A stretch of 64,000 nt of DNA from DATARH01 sp963778385 (GTDB lineage: Bacteria > Pseudomonadota > Alphaproteobacteria > ATCC43930 > CGMCC-115725), in assembly GCA_963778385.1 (NCBI GenBank), contig CAVZUA010000041.1:186001-250000 (forward strand). Direction: 5' to 3'. This document shows positions 17,274 through 26,236 of this stretch, piece after piece (the first letter of the stretch is position 1; each line of letters starts with the position of its first letter). The notes beneath the pieces were generated by a model. It made no database searches and was not told where the DNA came from. It saw nothing but the letters and a program-made list of their open reading frames with translations. The translations under genes were made by a program, and so were the position numbers.

Positions 17274-18410
17274 CTATCTTTCGCCCTCCCAATACTTCCC
17301 GCTGACGACAAGGCCGCTGGCGCTCAGGCGCTGGCGGCCTTCACGCGTCTCGCCCAGCACGTCGCGATAGGTGAACGCGCCCTCCGCCAGATCGACGATC
17401 GTGGCGTCGCCGGCCGCGCCGGGGGCGAGGTGACCGAAATCGGTACGGCCAACAGCGCTCGCCGGCGCGATCGTCCCGGCGCGGATCACCTCGGTAAGCG
17501 GCATGCCGAGCGACAGCAGCTTTGACATCGTCGTAATCTGGTCGAACGCCGGGCCGTTGATGCTGAGTTGGTGGACGTCGCTGCTGATGACGTCGGGCAT
17601 AAAGCCGGCGGCAAGCATGGCCTCCGCGGTGCGGAAGCCGAACGAGCCGCCGCCATGTCCGATGTCGAACACGATGCCCCGTTCGCGCGCCGCGGCGACC
17701 TCCTCGCGCACCGCGCCGTCCGGCGCGACGGGTGCGTTGGGGAACGGCCGGAAGCAATGGGTGATGATGTCGCCGCGCCGCAGCCGCGACAGCACCTCCA
17801 GCCGCGACGGCGGCGGATGGTCGAGATGCGCCATCACCGGGAGCCCGACCTCCTCGGCCACCTCGATCGCGATGTCGAGCGGTGCGATCCCGGAATTGCC
17901 GCCGGCGGTGCGGCCGACGCGCACCTTGACCCCGACAATGAGGTCACGGTTGGCGTTGATGACGCGCACGCAATCGCGCGGGTCGAGCAGGCGGAGATCA
18001 GCGCATTCGCCGACCATCACCGTCATCGAAAACGCAAAGATCCCGGCATGCGAGACATTGATGATCGGCAGGATGCGCACCGCCGACGGCTCGATCACAT
18101 GTCGGCGAAAGCCATGGAAATTTCCCGGCCCCGAACTGCCGGCATCGACAAAGGTGGTGGTGCCGCTGGTCTTGGCCACCGCCGCGGCGTCGACACCGAG
18201 CGAGGTGCCGCCCCAATAAACATGTGTGTGCAGGTCGACGAGGCCGGGCACGACAAGCTTGCCGGCGGCATCGACGATTTCCGCGCCGGCGCGCGGCAGG
18301 TCGCGGCCGATCTCGGCGACCTTGCCGTCCGTGAAGGCGATGTCGGCGATCTCGTCGCGCCCGTTCGCCGGATCGATGATGCGCCCGCCGGAGAGGATCA
18401 AAGCAGCCAT
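17274..18410 (-). CDS. Amidohydrolase/deacetylase family metallohydrolase
   Basis: The protein belongs to the metal-dependent amidohydrolase superfamily, dihydroorotase/deacetylase-like branch: an N-terminal composite strand ILSGGRIIDPANGRDEIADI, the metal motif GLVDLHTHVYWGG, a carboxylated-lysine candidate in LIVGVKVRVG, HLDHPPP, FDIGHGGGSFGF and SSDVHQLSINGPA, which supply the remaining His and Asp ligands, and a typical C-terminal DATIVDL strand. The frame extends to 18557, but similarity begins at MAALILSGG, so ATG at 18410 was chosen. The actual substrate (an N-acyl amino acid or cyclic amide) cannot be deduced. It is transcribed alone. Confidence 0.85.
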   Translation of the reverse strand: MAALILSGGRIIDPANGRDEIADIAFTDGKVAEIGRDLPRAGAEIVDAAGKLVVPGLVDLHTHVYWGGTSLGVDAAAVAKTSGTTTFVDAGSSGPGNFHGFRRHVIEPSAVRILPIINVSHAGIFAFSMTVMVGECADLRLLDPRDCVRVINANRDLIVGVKVRVGRTAGGNSGIAPLDIAIEVAEEVGLPVMAHLDHPPPSRLEVLSRLRRGDIITHCFRPFPNAPVAPDGAVREEVAAARERGIVFDIGHGGGSFGFRTAEAMLAAGFMPDVISSDVHQLSINGPAFDQITTMSKLLSLGMPLTEVIRAGTIAPASAVGRTDFGHLAPGAAGDATIVDLAEGAFTYRDVLGETREGRQRLSASGLVVSGKYWEGER

Positions 18411-18930
18411 CGCACCTACCCCGTTACCACCGCTCGAATGTTCACGTCGGTCCGGGGCGCCGCGTCGCGACGGACCCGAAACCCATGAACGCGGACAATC
18501 GCACAGAAGGCTCGGTTGTGAGAACCTGCGGTCAAGCGGATCGTGTCTTAGTTTCACTTCCTGCGTCGAGGCCGAAACCGGATCTGCTCCCGCTCAGGAT
18601 GTTCGGCATCGTGCCAGCGCACCGCGCTAGGTAGAGGGGCTGGCGAATGAGACCCGGCAGGGTTGCGATGATGAAAGTTGGAATTCCTATCAGGAGGGTG
18701 CCAAAAGACCCATGCTTTCCCATCCTTATTACAGAAAGACGAGGTAAATATTCCATCCACGATGTGACGGCCAGCGCACAGAAACGAAAATAATTTATCG
18801 CCTAATTTTTCATCGATTATAGAACGGACATGTCCATGACCTTGTTACAATTTTTGAACTTTGTACGATATGGAACAAGCTCAATCTTCTGGTGTTCTTG
18901 GATTTAATGGCCCCTCATCAGGAGGCTGCG
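18411..18930. other. Intergenic region with a candidate promoter
   Basis: No convincing gene: the short minus-strand frames near 18532-18760 lack recognisable features. The right half is AT-rich and contains a perfect GGACATGTCC dyad at 18826-18835 and a sigma70-like element (see the promoter entry). Confidence 0.45.
18842..18869 (+). promoter_or_regulatory. Possible sigma70-type promoter for the small-ORF pair
   Basis: TTGTTA and TACGAT are separated by 16 bases in an AT-rich stretch 60-90 bases upstream of a well-placed ribosome site. The GGACATGTCC dyad at 18826 just upstream could be an operator. Confidence 0.35.
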
Positions 18931-19113
18931 ATGATGACGCCGGAGGAACACGCCCTCGTCACCGATATAGCAGATAAGCTCTTAGACCTTTATGCCGAGC
19001 GCGATGATGCCGTGGCGGAAGGCAACCTCGAACGCGTGCACTGCCTGCAAGCCGAGATCCAGTTCGCTTTGGCTGAACGATCGCAGATCCTCCACAGCGT
19101 GGAGGACGGGTAA
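18931..19113 (+). CDS. Small hypothetical helical protein
   Basis: A 60-residue protein, MMTPEEHALVTDIADKLLDL onward, predicted as two acidic helices with an intervening charged stretch. AGGAGG at 18920-18925 lies five bases ahead of the ATG and decides this start over the upstream GTG at 18892. It overlaps the next small gene by one base (TAATG), a sign of coupled translation. No family was recognised. Confidence 0.6.
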   Translation: MMTPEEHALVTDIADKLLDLYAERDDAVAEGNLERVHCLQAEIQFALAERSQILHSVEDG

Positions 19114-19319
19114 TGGCAGAGACATCAGATCGAATGAAGCGGCGGCACGTCCGCGAAAAAGCCGTCATTGAGCATCTCGCCAAAAAGGTCTTTGACCCCC
19201 GAGCAACGCCGGGAGCCTCAACGCAAGCTCCCACCACCGATACCGGGCAGACTGTAGAGGGGCAGGTCCGCAAGGAGTGGAACCCGCGCAAGGGCGGCTT
19301 GCCGATCTTGAATACGTGA
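19113..19319 (+). CDS. Small basic hypothetical protein
   Basis: A 68-residue protein beginning MAETSDRMKRRHVREKAVIE, basic at the N-terminus and Pro/Gly/Thr-rich later (RATPGASTQAPTTDTGQT). It starts on the overlapping TAATG of the preceding gene, so the two are probably one operon. No domain or signal peptide is visible and the function is unknown. Confidence 0.5.
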   Translation: MAETSDRMKRRHVREKAVIEHLAKKVFDPRATPGASTQAPTTDTGQTVEGQVRKEWNPRKGGLPILNT

Positions 19320-19474
19320 GTTTCCTGTTCGGCCAAAGGAGGCCGTTCCTTCACCCTCTGACCGAACCGCTGATGAACCGTGCGGCGAGTTGAGCCGTAC
19401 TGGCAGCCGCTATGCCCAACAGGCGTCGGTCGACACCGGGCGCACGGTTTCGAGCGTGGCCGTTTCGCTTATTG

Positions 19475-20440
19475 TCAGGGGCGGTGGGTGCGCACGATAT
19501 CGCCGATCGCATTTTCGACTGCGCTGGAGACCGGGCGGAGATAGTGCGCCCGGTCGAGGAAAGACGCGTCGATGTGAACCAGCGGATCGTCCTTGAGAAG
19601 ATCGAGAATCGCCGTCCGAGGTCGGGCTTCGGCGATCTTGCGATAGCCGGCCTTGCACACGGTGAGGTCCTTCCCGTCCTCGGTGTCGGGGGCCGGAATG
19701 CTGGTGTGGTAGCGTGGCGGATGAAGCAGGATCACCAGCGTTGCTGGCGGGACCTGAGGCAGGAACTCCTGCAGGTGCCGCATGCCGGCAAAGTTCTGCC
19801 CCAGCAACTGGTAGCCGTCCGTGCCGCGGCGAAGATCGGCTTCCGTGTTCCAGGGCCAGTCGCGGTCGTAGTCGTGGTACCCGCTGTCCCCGTGCGGCCG
19901 CGTCTGTCCCAACATCGCCTTGAGCTTTTTGCCGACGGCGCCAAATGTGCCAAGGCCGACCAGATTGACCGCGTAAATCAGATCGTTGTCGGAATAGAGC
20001 CAGTAGGGAAACGGGTTGGTGAGCTCGATCGTACCGTCGCCGCGGCACCATCTCGCGTCGATGTCGATAACGAGCACCGAGAGGGGTTGCCCGGCTTTTC
20101 CGTCATGATGGCGCATCAGCCAGCGGCCGACGGCAAGCTGCTCGATCGGACCGGTTGCGGGAAGCGATAGCGATACGAAACGCCGGCCCGTGAGCTTGGT
20201 GAGTCGAACGGGGTCGAGATTCTGGATCGTCGAATTGCCGAGTATCGCCGCCTCCGTGTCCGGCCGACGCGCGAGACTCGCCGAGCTGAGCCGAGGGCCA
20301 AATGGCGGTACGCCGTAGCCGCCAAACACGACGAGCCGACCCGTGTCGTATGGATCCAGCGCCACCTGGATGACGGCGAAGACCGCCGCCCAGAGCACGC
20401 AGGCCAGGACGTAACGGACGAGCCAGCGGTCCCAACGCAT
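19475..20440 (-). CDS. AlgJ/AlgX-like SGNH-family partner of an O-acyltransferase
   Basis: The 321-residue protein begins with one membrane helix (about 8-27) and then a periplasmic domain. An SGNH-like nucleophile motif AILGNSTIQNLDP places Ser70 in the G-N-S block, and DRAHYLRP near the C-terminus fits the D-x-x-H block. Such proteins accept an acyl group passed across the membrane by an MBOAT partner and place it on a polysaccharide. The MBOAT gene ends three bases before this start, so the two form an operon. The polymer modified is unknown; no alginate, cellulose or other synthesis genes are nearby. Confidence 0.75.
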   Translation of the reverse strand: MRWDRWLVRYVLACVLWAAVFAVIQVALDPYDTGRLVVFGGYGVPPFGPRLSSASLARRPDTEAAILGNSTIQNLDPVRLTKLTGRRFVSLSLPATGPIEQLAVGRWLMRHHDGKAGQPLSVLVIDIDARWCRGDGTIELTNPFPYWLYSDNDLIYAVNLVGLGTFGAVGKKLKAMLGQTRPHGDSGYHDYDRDWPWNTEADLRRGTDGYQLLGQNFAGMRHLQEFLPQVPPATLVILLHPPRYHTSIPAPDTEDGKDLTVCKAGYRKIAEARPRTAILDLLKDDPLVHIDASFLDRAHYLRPVSSAVENAIGDIVRTHRP

Positions 20441-20443
20441 CGG

Positions 20444-21811
20444 TCAGAAATGGAAATAGATGAATTCGTACGAGGGGCGATCGCCAACCGCCAGCAACAC
20501 CGCGGCGGTCGCCGCGCCCGCGGCGGGAACAAGCCATGGCCACGGTTTGAGCTTATCGACAAAAGTCTGGCTGCTCGGGCCGAGCGTCGCAATCGCGCCG
20601 GCAACGATCAGGGTTGTCCAGTCATGCACCGGCCCCACGGGAGCATAGCCGGCCATTGCCTTGTAAATGTTGAGTACCGGCTGTAGCGACGGCGCTCGAA
20701 AGATCACCAGAGCGGCTATCCAGAGTGCCATCGTCAGAAACCAAGCCATGAGGGCTGATGGCGACGGCAGGCGATAGTGCCGCCACAACACCTCTACCGA
20801 CATGGCGATGCCGTGCACCGCGCCAAAAAGGATGAACATCCAACCAGCGCCATGCCATAGCCCGGCAAGCAACATTGTCGCCATCAATGCCCAGATGTGG
20901 CGCTGCAGGCTCGGCCGGCGGCTGGCGAGCGGGAGAAACAGGTAATCGCGGAGAAACCGCAGCAAGGTCATATGCCAATGCCGCCAGAGCTGGTGCAGAC
21001 TGGTGGCGCGGTACGGCACATCGAAATTGTAGGGCAGCGCATAGCCGAACAGCAGCGCCAGTCCGATCGCCATGTCGGAGTATCCGGAAAAGTCGAAATA
21101 TATCTGTAAGGTAAAGCCAAGAGACGCGGTCCAGCCATCGCCGGTCGACAGAGTTCCCGCTGCGGCTCTCAAGAAGGCCGGATCGACCGCCCTCGCCAGC
21201 GGATCGGCCAGTAACAATTTCTTGCCGAGACCAATGACGAACAACGCGATACCGCGCGCAAACCGCTCGTCCCAGCCCTCGCGCAGCGGCGGCAACGGCA
21301 ATTGCGGCACGATCTCGTTATGCCGGACCAGTGGGCCTGCGAGAATTTGCGGAAACAGCGCGATATAAAGGGCGTAGTCACGGAAGGAATACCGAGGCGC
21401 GCGCCCCCGCAGCAGGTCCGCAAGGTAGATGATGTGGTGAAAGGTGAAAAAACTGATGCCGAGCGGCAGCACGAGCCGTGCCAGTGACGGATTCCAGCCG
21501 GTACTGTCGAACAGGATGCTTTCAAAGAAGCCGAGGTACTTAAAGACGCCGAGGCAAACAAAATCGACGACGACGGCCAAAATCAAAAGGAACCGCTTGC
21601 GGTAGGCAAAAAATGCCTCAGCCACCACCCAATTGAAGACGATCGAGCCGATCAGCAGCGGGGTAAAACGCCAGTCCCAGTAGCTATAGAAAACCAGTGA
21701 GACCGCGAGCAGAAACCATAAGCGCGCCGGCGCATGTCGAGCCAGAAGCCAATACCCGGCGAGCGCCAGCGGTAGAAACCCGAAAATAAACTGATAGGTG
21801 CCAAACAGCAT
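20444..21811 (-). CDS. MBOAT family O-acyltransferase (AlgI/DltB-like)
   Basis: The 455-residue polytopic protein matches the MBOAT family of Alg/Dlt type: LVFYSYWDWRFTPLLIGSIVF near the start, PLGISFFTFHHIIYLAD, FPQILAGPLVRHNE, FDFSGYSDMAIGLALLFG and DVPYRATSLHQLWRHWHMTL. The invariant histidine is in LLAGLWHGAGWMF near residue 320. These enzymes move acetyl or other acyl groups from the cytoplasm to a surface glycan. It precedes the SGNH-like gene by three bases, the usual two-gene unit for glycan O-acylation. Confidence 0.93.
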   Translation of the reverse strand: MLFGTYQFIFGFLPLALAGYWLLARHAPARLWFLLAVSLVFYSYWDWRFTPLLIGSIVFNWVVAEAFFAYRKRFLLILAVVVDFVCLGVFKYLGFFESILFDSTGWNPSLARLVLPLGISFFTFHHIIYLADLLRGRAPRYSFRDYALYIALFPQILAGPLVRHNEIVPQLPLPPLREGWDERFARGIALFVIGLGKKLLLADPLARAVDPAFLRAAAGTLSTGDGWTASLGFTLQIYFDFSGYSDMAIGLALLFGYALPYNFDVPYRATSLHQLWRHWHMTLLRFLRDYLFLPLASRRPSLQRHIWALMATMLLAGLWHGAGWMFILFGAVHGIAMSVEVLWRHYRLPSPSALMAWFLTMALWIAALVIFRAPSLQPVLNIYKAMAGYAPVGPVHDWTTLIVAGAIATLGPSSQTFVDKLKPWPWLVPAAGAATAAVLLAVGDRPSYEFIYFHF

Positions 21812-22354
21812 CGCGCGCGAACGCTGTGGTTGTCTTTCCCCGGAGCATAGTGCAGGGCTTCTCCTTAATCAAAGAATGTGAGGGCGGCTCGCGCGGCCCG
21901 TTTGAGGCAACGCTAGGGCGCGCGCCGGGTATCAACCAGGGACCGACAACGTTCGGGATGGATAGTCGGGACGCCCGCGCCCCTGCGAAGTCTGGGTCGC
22001 GGTATCGTCATACTGGAGACTGCAGGAACGATGATCCGGGGCCGACCGTGGCGAGGCGGGGGTGGTGGGCCTTCCCCCAAAGGCACTACCGGAGATGACG
22101 GCCTCCCCCAAGGCGGTCATCGAACCCCTCGCCTCGCTGCCGGGTCGACGGCAACAACATAGTGCGGTGACGCGACGTGCTGTCTCAACCGGTTGTGTGA
22201 AGAATTCCCTAACCTACTGCATCTCTACGCTTATTTCGGTCACCGTCGACTTGACGAAAAGCGGGAATGCCATATCGGTGCGCGAATTGCTTCCGAATCG
22301 GGCAAATCCCGCCGCGTAAGCTTGGCGTAAAGAAATGCCCGATACGATTGCCGA
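21812..22354. other. Intergenic stretch with one hairpin
   Basis: No gene is supported. A hairpin at 22094-22121 pairs GATGAC and GCCT with AGGC and GTCATC around a CCCCCA loop, with one G-G mismatch. The divergent promoters of the O-acyltransferase operon and the alpha/beta hydrolase should lie here. Confidence 0.5.
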
Positions 22355-23221
22355 ATGAGTCTCGCAGCCGTCATCCCAAGCGCGCAATCGATGACCCCGC
22401 CGGCGATCCGGTTCGCCCGCAACGGCGATGCGCGGATCGCCTATCAGGTGATCGAGCAGTCCGGCGGCGACCGGCCGCTCGACCTGCTGGTGGTGCCGGG
22501 GCTGGTGTCGCATCTCGGCCTCGTTTGGGAGAACCCGGCGCAGGCGCGGTTCTACCGGGCGCTGGCGCAATTCGCCCGACTGATCCTGTTCGACAAGCGC
22601 GGCACCGGCCTCTCCGACCGCGATAAAGGCGTGCCCGGCCTCGATCAGCGTATCGACGACCTGCGGGCGGTGATGGCCGCGGCGGCGGTATCGCGACCGG
22701 CAATCCTTGGCGAATCCGAGGGCGGACTGACGAGCCTACTGTTCGCCGCGAGCTATCCGGAGCAGGTCCGCGCGCTCGCCCTCTACGGCGCCTTCATCCA
22801 CAGTCCGGAGCGCGACTGGCCGGCGGATCAGGTCGAGGCGCGGTTCGACATTCTCGAACGCACGTGGGGCGCCTGCGTGCTGCCGCCGCGTGTCGCGCCG
22901 AGCCTCGCCGCGGACCAGAAATTTCGGCGCGACTGGGCGCGCTTCGAGCGGATGAGCGCAAGCGCGAAAACCGCGGCGACCTTGCTGCGCGTCGATCGCG
23001 ACACCGATATCGATTGGGTCCTGCCGGCGATCCGCGTGCCGACGCTGCTGCTGCACCGCACGGGTGACCGCCGCATCGGCGTGGAAAACAGCCGCTACCT
23101 CGCCGCGCACATGCCGGACGCAACCTATGTCGAGCTGACCGGCGAAGACCACCTGCCCTATATCGGCGACAGCGACCGCATCGTCGCCGAAATCGACGCG
23201 TTTCTCATGGCCCTGCCTTAG
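22355..23221 (+). CDS. Alpha/beta-fold hydrolase
   Basis: The 288-residue protein has the alpha/beta hydrolase order: strand LLVVPGLVSHLGLVW, RLILFDKRGTGLSDR (the family's F-D-x-R-G-x-G-x-S turn), nucleophile elbow GESEGG with Ser near residue 120, late acid in RTGDRRIG and the catalytic His in TGEDHLPYIGD. Close relatives are often fused to or found beside adenylate cyclases; no cyclase is here. ATG 22391 is an alternative start. Substrate unknown. Its stop overlaps the stop of the convergent GST gene by four bases. Confidence 0.87.
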   Translation: MSLAAVIPSAQSMTPPAIRFARNGDARIAYQVIEQSGGDRPLDLLVVPGLVSHLGLVWENPAQARFYRALAQFARLILFDKRGTGLSDRDKGVPGLDQRIDDLRAVMAAAAVSRPAILGESEGGLTSLLFAASYPEQVRALALYGAFIHSPERDWPADQVEARFDILERTWGACVLPPRVAPSLAADQKFRRDWARFERMSASAKTAATLLRVDRDTDIDWVLPAIRVPTLLLHRTGDRRIGVENSRYLAAHMPDATYVELTGEDHLPYIGDSDRIVAEIDAFLMALP

Positions 23222-23919
23222 CCGGCCTTCGGGTAGCGCGGATAAAGCTCGCCCAAACCGTCGAACGCCTGAACCAGCCCGTCCCGCCAGCGCCGCAGCG
23301 CCGTGCCCTCCGCGAGAAACTCGTCCGGGCAGCCGAGCCGGGCGTACTGGAACACCGAGAACAGAATGTAGTCGACATAGCCCGGCGCGGCGCCGGCGAA
23401 ATAGGGCTGCTCGGCAAGGGTGCGCTCCAGCGGCGCGATGACAGCGGCGAACTCGGCGAGCCAGCGCGACCGATCGGCACAATGCTCCTCCAGGCTGCAG
23501 CCGAACACCGCCTCGCGCGAACTGCGATAGTAGGCGCGGTCGCCGGCATCGAGGCAGAGGATGAAATCGGCGGCGATCAGGCGGCGGATCGCGGCGCCGA
23601 GCGTCGCATCCGACCAGTGGTTCAGCAACCGCGCAACCCCGCGCCCGCCGGCACCGTGGAACAGCGACGGGCGGTCGGGAAATTGGTCCTCGAGATAGCA
23701 GGCGATGTTCCAGGAATCGTGGATCACCCGGTCGCCGTCGGTGACGATCGGCACGAAATGCTGCCCGCTGAGCGCGCGGATCGTCTCGACATCGGCGAAA
23801 CGCACATGGCGGATTTCAGGCGTGATCCCCTTATGCGCGAACGCGTAGCGGATGCGCCAGGAAAATGGGCTCGGCCGCCGCCCCTGATGGCCGATCCGCT
23901 CGTACATGGTCAGGGTCAT
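23218..23919 (-). CDS. Glutathione S-transferase family protein
   Basis: The 233-residue protein has an N-terminal thioredoxin-like domain (YERIGHQGRRPSPFSWRIRY, then HFVPIVTDGDRVIHDSWNIA with the cis-Pro VP and the glutathione gamma-glutamyl-binding S/D turn) and an all-helical C-terminal domain ending in GYVDYILFSVFQYARL. The SPFSWRIR segment resembles beta-etherase (LigE/LigF-like) and maleylacetoacetate-isomerase-like GSTs. Specific activity is not predictable. It is convergent with the hydrolase gene. Confidence 0.85.
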   Translation of the reverse strand: MTLTMYERIGHQGRRPSPFSWRIRYAFAHKGITPEIRHVRFADVETIRALSGQHFVPIVTDGDRVIHDSWNIACYLEDQFPDRPSLFHGAGGRGVARLLNHWSDATLGAAIRRLIAADFILCLDAGDRAYYRSSREAVFGCSLEEHCADRSRWLAEFAAVIAPLERTLAEQPYFAGAAPGYVDYILFSVFQYARLGCPDEFLAEGTALRRWRDGLVQAFDGLGELYPRYPKAG

Positions 23920-24035
23920 ACGACATTCCTCTACGGTGACGAGCGTACTGTTTCGGCGCCGGCGGCGATTGACAATCCCCTGCCCCGCTGGCTCTGATCG
24001 CGGCCTGCGGATTTCATCAAAATGGGGAGGAAGTC

Positions 24036-25082
24036 TTGGCCAAATTTCGTGTAGCGACGCCTGCGGGCGCGAGTTTCACCGTGGCGGGCGGCGGCTATGG
24101 TTACGAACTGGAGGCGCTGACGCCGATCGACGCGGAAATCTACGAGATCCCGGCGGGCTCGGAGGACGAATTCGTCGCCGCCGCCAAGGATTGCGACGCG
24201 CTCTACGCCAAGGGCCGGCCGATCACCAAGAAGATGATCGACGGGTTGCAGAAGTGTAAAATCATCTCACTGGGTTCGGTCGGGGTCGACACGGTCGATG
24301 TCGACGCGGCGACCACCCGGGGCATCCCGGTCACCAATTGCCCCGATACCTTTATCGAGGAAGTCGCCGACCACGCGCTGCGGCTGATCCTCGCGACTCA
24401 CGGACGGCTGGTCGAGCAGGACCGCATGGTGCGCGAGGGCCGCTGGGCCGAGGGCCGGCCGGCGCTGTTGAAAATTCCGCGGCTGCGCGGGCTGACGCTC
24501 GGCCTGATCGCGTTTGGCCATGTCGCGCGCGCCGTCGCCGAGCGGGCGAAGCCGTTTGGGCTGCACATCGTCGCCTACGACCCGTTCATCGAGGAAATGG
24601 TGATGACCGAGCGCGGGGTCGAGCCGGTCAGCCTGCCCGAGCTGTTGGCGCGCGCCGACATCATCTCGATGCACTCGCCGGCGACGGCCAGCGCGCAGCG
24701 GATGATCCGCGAAGAGCATTTCGCACAGATGAAGCCGAGCGCGATCTACATCTCGACCGGGCGTGGCCCAACGACCGACGAGGCGGCGCTGATCAAGGCG
24801 CTCGACGAGAAGAAGATCGCCGCCGCCGGGCTCGACGTCCTCGAACAGGAGCCGCCGGGCGGCAACAACCCGCTGCTGCGGATGGACAACGTGATCCTCA
24901 CCGCGCATGTCGCCTCGGCGACGTCGCGGTTCGATCCGTTCCGCCGGCGCCGCGTCGGCCTCGAACTGTCGCTGGCGCTGACCGGCCGCTGGCCGATGTC
25001 CTGCGTCAACCCGACGGTGCTGATGAACAGCAGCTTGAAGCGCTGGCAGCCGGTGTCGATGGAGCGCGGCCCGAACTCGTAA
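24036..25082 (+). CDS. D-2-hydroxyacid dehydrogenase, CtBP-like
   Basis: The enzyme should interconvert a D-2-hydroxyacid and its 2-oxoacid with NAD(P). The substrate domain contains KIISLGSVGVDTVDVDAATTRG, the Rossmann core runs from about residue 145, and the catalytic Arg (STGRGPTTDE), Glu (LEQEPPG) and His (LTAHVASAT) are all present. The nucleotide loop is degenerate: A-F-G-H-V-A replaces G-x-G-x-x-G, with two of three glycines lost. The TTG start at 24036 is supported by GGGGAGG six bases before it. The C-terminus (about 30 residues after the last conserved block) is also unusual in sequence. Confidence 0.86.
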   Translation: MAKFRVATPAGASFTVAGGGYGYELEALTPIDAEIYEIPAGSEDEFVAAAKDCDALYAKGRPITKKMIDGLQKCKIISLGSVGVDTVDVDAATTRGIPVTNCPDTFIEEVADHALRLILATHGRLVEQDRMVREGRWAEGRPALLKIPRLRGLTLGLIAFGHVARAVAERAKPFGLHIVAYDPFIEEMVMTERGVEPVSLPELLARADIISMHSPATASAQRMIREEHFAQMKPSAIYISTGRGPTTDEAALIKALDEKKIAAAGLDVLEQEPPGGNNPLLRMDNVILTAHVASATSRFDPFRRRRVGLELSLALTGRWPMSCVNPTVLMNSSLKRWQPVSMERGPNS

Positions 25083-25092
25083 ATTCAAACAA

Positions 25093-25280
25093 AGAACGCT
25101 TCATCGCAAAGCAGGGAAACGCGGAGAACGCGAAGCGGTCGGGAGCGCGGCGAAGCCGCGTCGATAACCACAAAGGCGGAGACGCCGAGGTTCGTATTCG
25201 GGGTCTCCGTAGTGATCTCACTTGCGCTTCGCACTCTGCGTCCTCCGCGTGCCCTTTGCGATCTCTGCGCTGAACGTTGT
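25093..25280. repeat. Large imperfect palindrome of type B repeat units
   Basis: The left arm begins AACGCTTCATCGCAAAGCAG and continues with ACGCGGAG and ACGCGAAGCG; the right arm near 25224-25277 is its approximate reverse complement (CGCTTCGCACTCTGCG... CTGAACGTT). The middle also has inward-facing GGCGGAGACGCC and GGTCTCCGTAGTG pieces related to type A. It fills the space between the dehydrogenase and lactonase genes. Confidence 0.7.
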
Positions 25281-25297
25281 TTTTGTGGGAGGAAGCC

Positions 25298-26236
25298 ATG
25301 CCCGATCCCATCCGCTATCCCGACCCTGCCTTCAAGATCCTCGACCCGCGGTTCGCGGCGATCGTGCTCGGCAATACGCCGGTGCAGCGCATTGCCGGCG
25401 ATTGCCTGTTCACCGAGGGGCCGGTGTATTTTGGCGATCTGCGCTGCCTGTTATGGAGCGACATCCCCAACGACCGGATCATGCGTTGGGACGAAGAGAC
25501 CGGCGCGATCGGCGTGTTCCGCCGCCCCTCGGGCTATGCCAACGGCAATACCCGCGACCGGCAGGGCCGGCTCGTCACCTGCGAGATGGATGCGCAGCGC
25601 CTGACGCGCACCGAACATGACGGCTCGATCACGGTGCTGGCCGACAGTTTCGACGGCAAGCGGCTGACCGCGCCCAACGACGTGGTGGTGAAATCCGACG
25701 GCTCGATCTGGTTCTCCGACAACGGCGCCGGGACGCGCGGCAACTATCTCGGCCACACCGCGCCGCAGGACTTGCCGTTTCGCGTCTACCGCATCGATCC
25801 GGTGAACGGTGCGATGACCGTCGTCGTCGACCAGGCGCAGCAGGCGCGGCCGAACGGCCTGGCGTTCTCGCCGGACGAAACGAAGCTCTACGTCGTCGAC
25901 ACGCCGGGCGGCGATAAGACGACTTATGTCTACGACGTGATCGACGATGGGACGCGCCTCGCCAACGGGCGCGTCTTCTTCAACGAGATGCCAGGTTATG
26001 GCGACGGCCTCCGCGTCGACACCAATGGCAATGTCTGGAGCGGCTTTTCCGGTGGCGAAGGCCAGGACGGCGTCGCGGTGCACGCACCGGACGGCACCTT
26101 GATCGGCCGCATCCTGCTGCCCGAGCGCTGCGCCAATGTCTGCTTTGGCGGCCGCAAGCGGAACCGGCTGTTCATGGCCGCCTCGCAATCGATCTACACC
26201 TGCTATGTCGAGGCGCAGGGCGTACTGGGCGGCTGA
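25298..26236 (+). CDS. SMP-30/gluconolactonase/LRE family protein
   Basis: A six-bladed propeller lactonase of the SMP-30 family: TEGPVYFGDLRCLLWSDIPN supplies the conserved metal-binding Glu, NGNTRDRQGRLVTCEM the next blade, LTAPNDVVVKSDGSIWFSD the Asn/Asp ligands, and RPNGLAFSPDETKLYVVDT the last conserved block. The ATG at 25298 is preceded by GGGAGGAA. Members hydrolyse sugar or other lactones, suiting a locus with sugar-acid or hydroxyacid dehydrogenases and an aldolase. Its 3' end overlaps the convergent YaiI gene by 34 bases. Confidence 0.9.
   Translation: MPDPIRYPDPAFKILDPRFAAIVLGNTPVQRIAGDCLFTEGPVYFGDLRCLLWSDIPNDRIMRWDEETGAIGVFRRPSGYANGNTRDRQGRLVTCEMDAQRLTRTEHDGSITVLADSFDGKRLTAPNDVVVKSDGSIWFSDNGAGTRGNYLGHTAPQDLPFRVYRIDPVNGAMTVVVDQAQQARPNGLAFSPDETKLYVVDTPGGDKTTYVYDVIDDGTRLANGRVFFNEMPGYGDGLRVDTNGNVWSGFSGGEGQDGVAVHAPDGTLIGRILLPERCANVCFGGRKRNRLFMAASQSIYTCYVEAQGVLGG

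Noticed and set aside
18532..18760. Two minus-strand short frames in the amidohydrolase upstream region.
   Set aside because: No ribosome site of quality, no domain, and neighbouring frames equally open.
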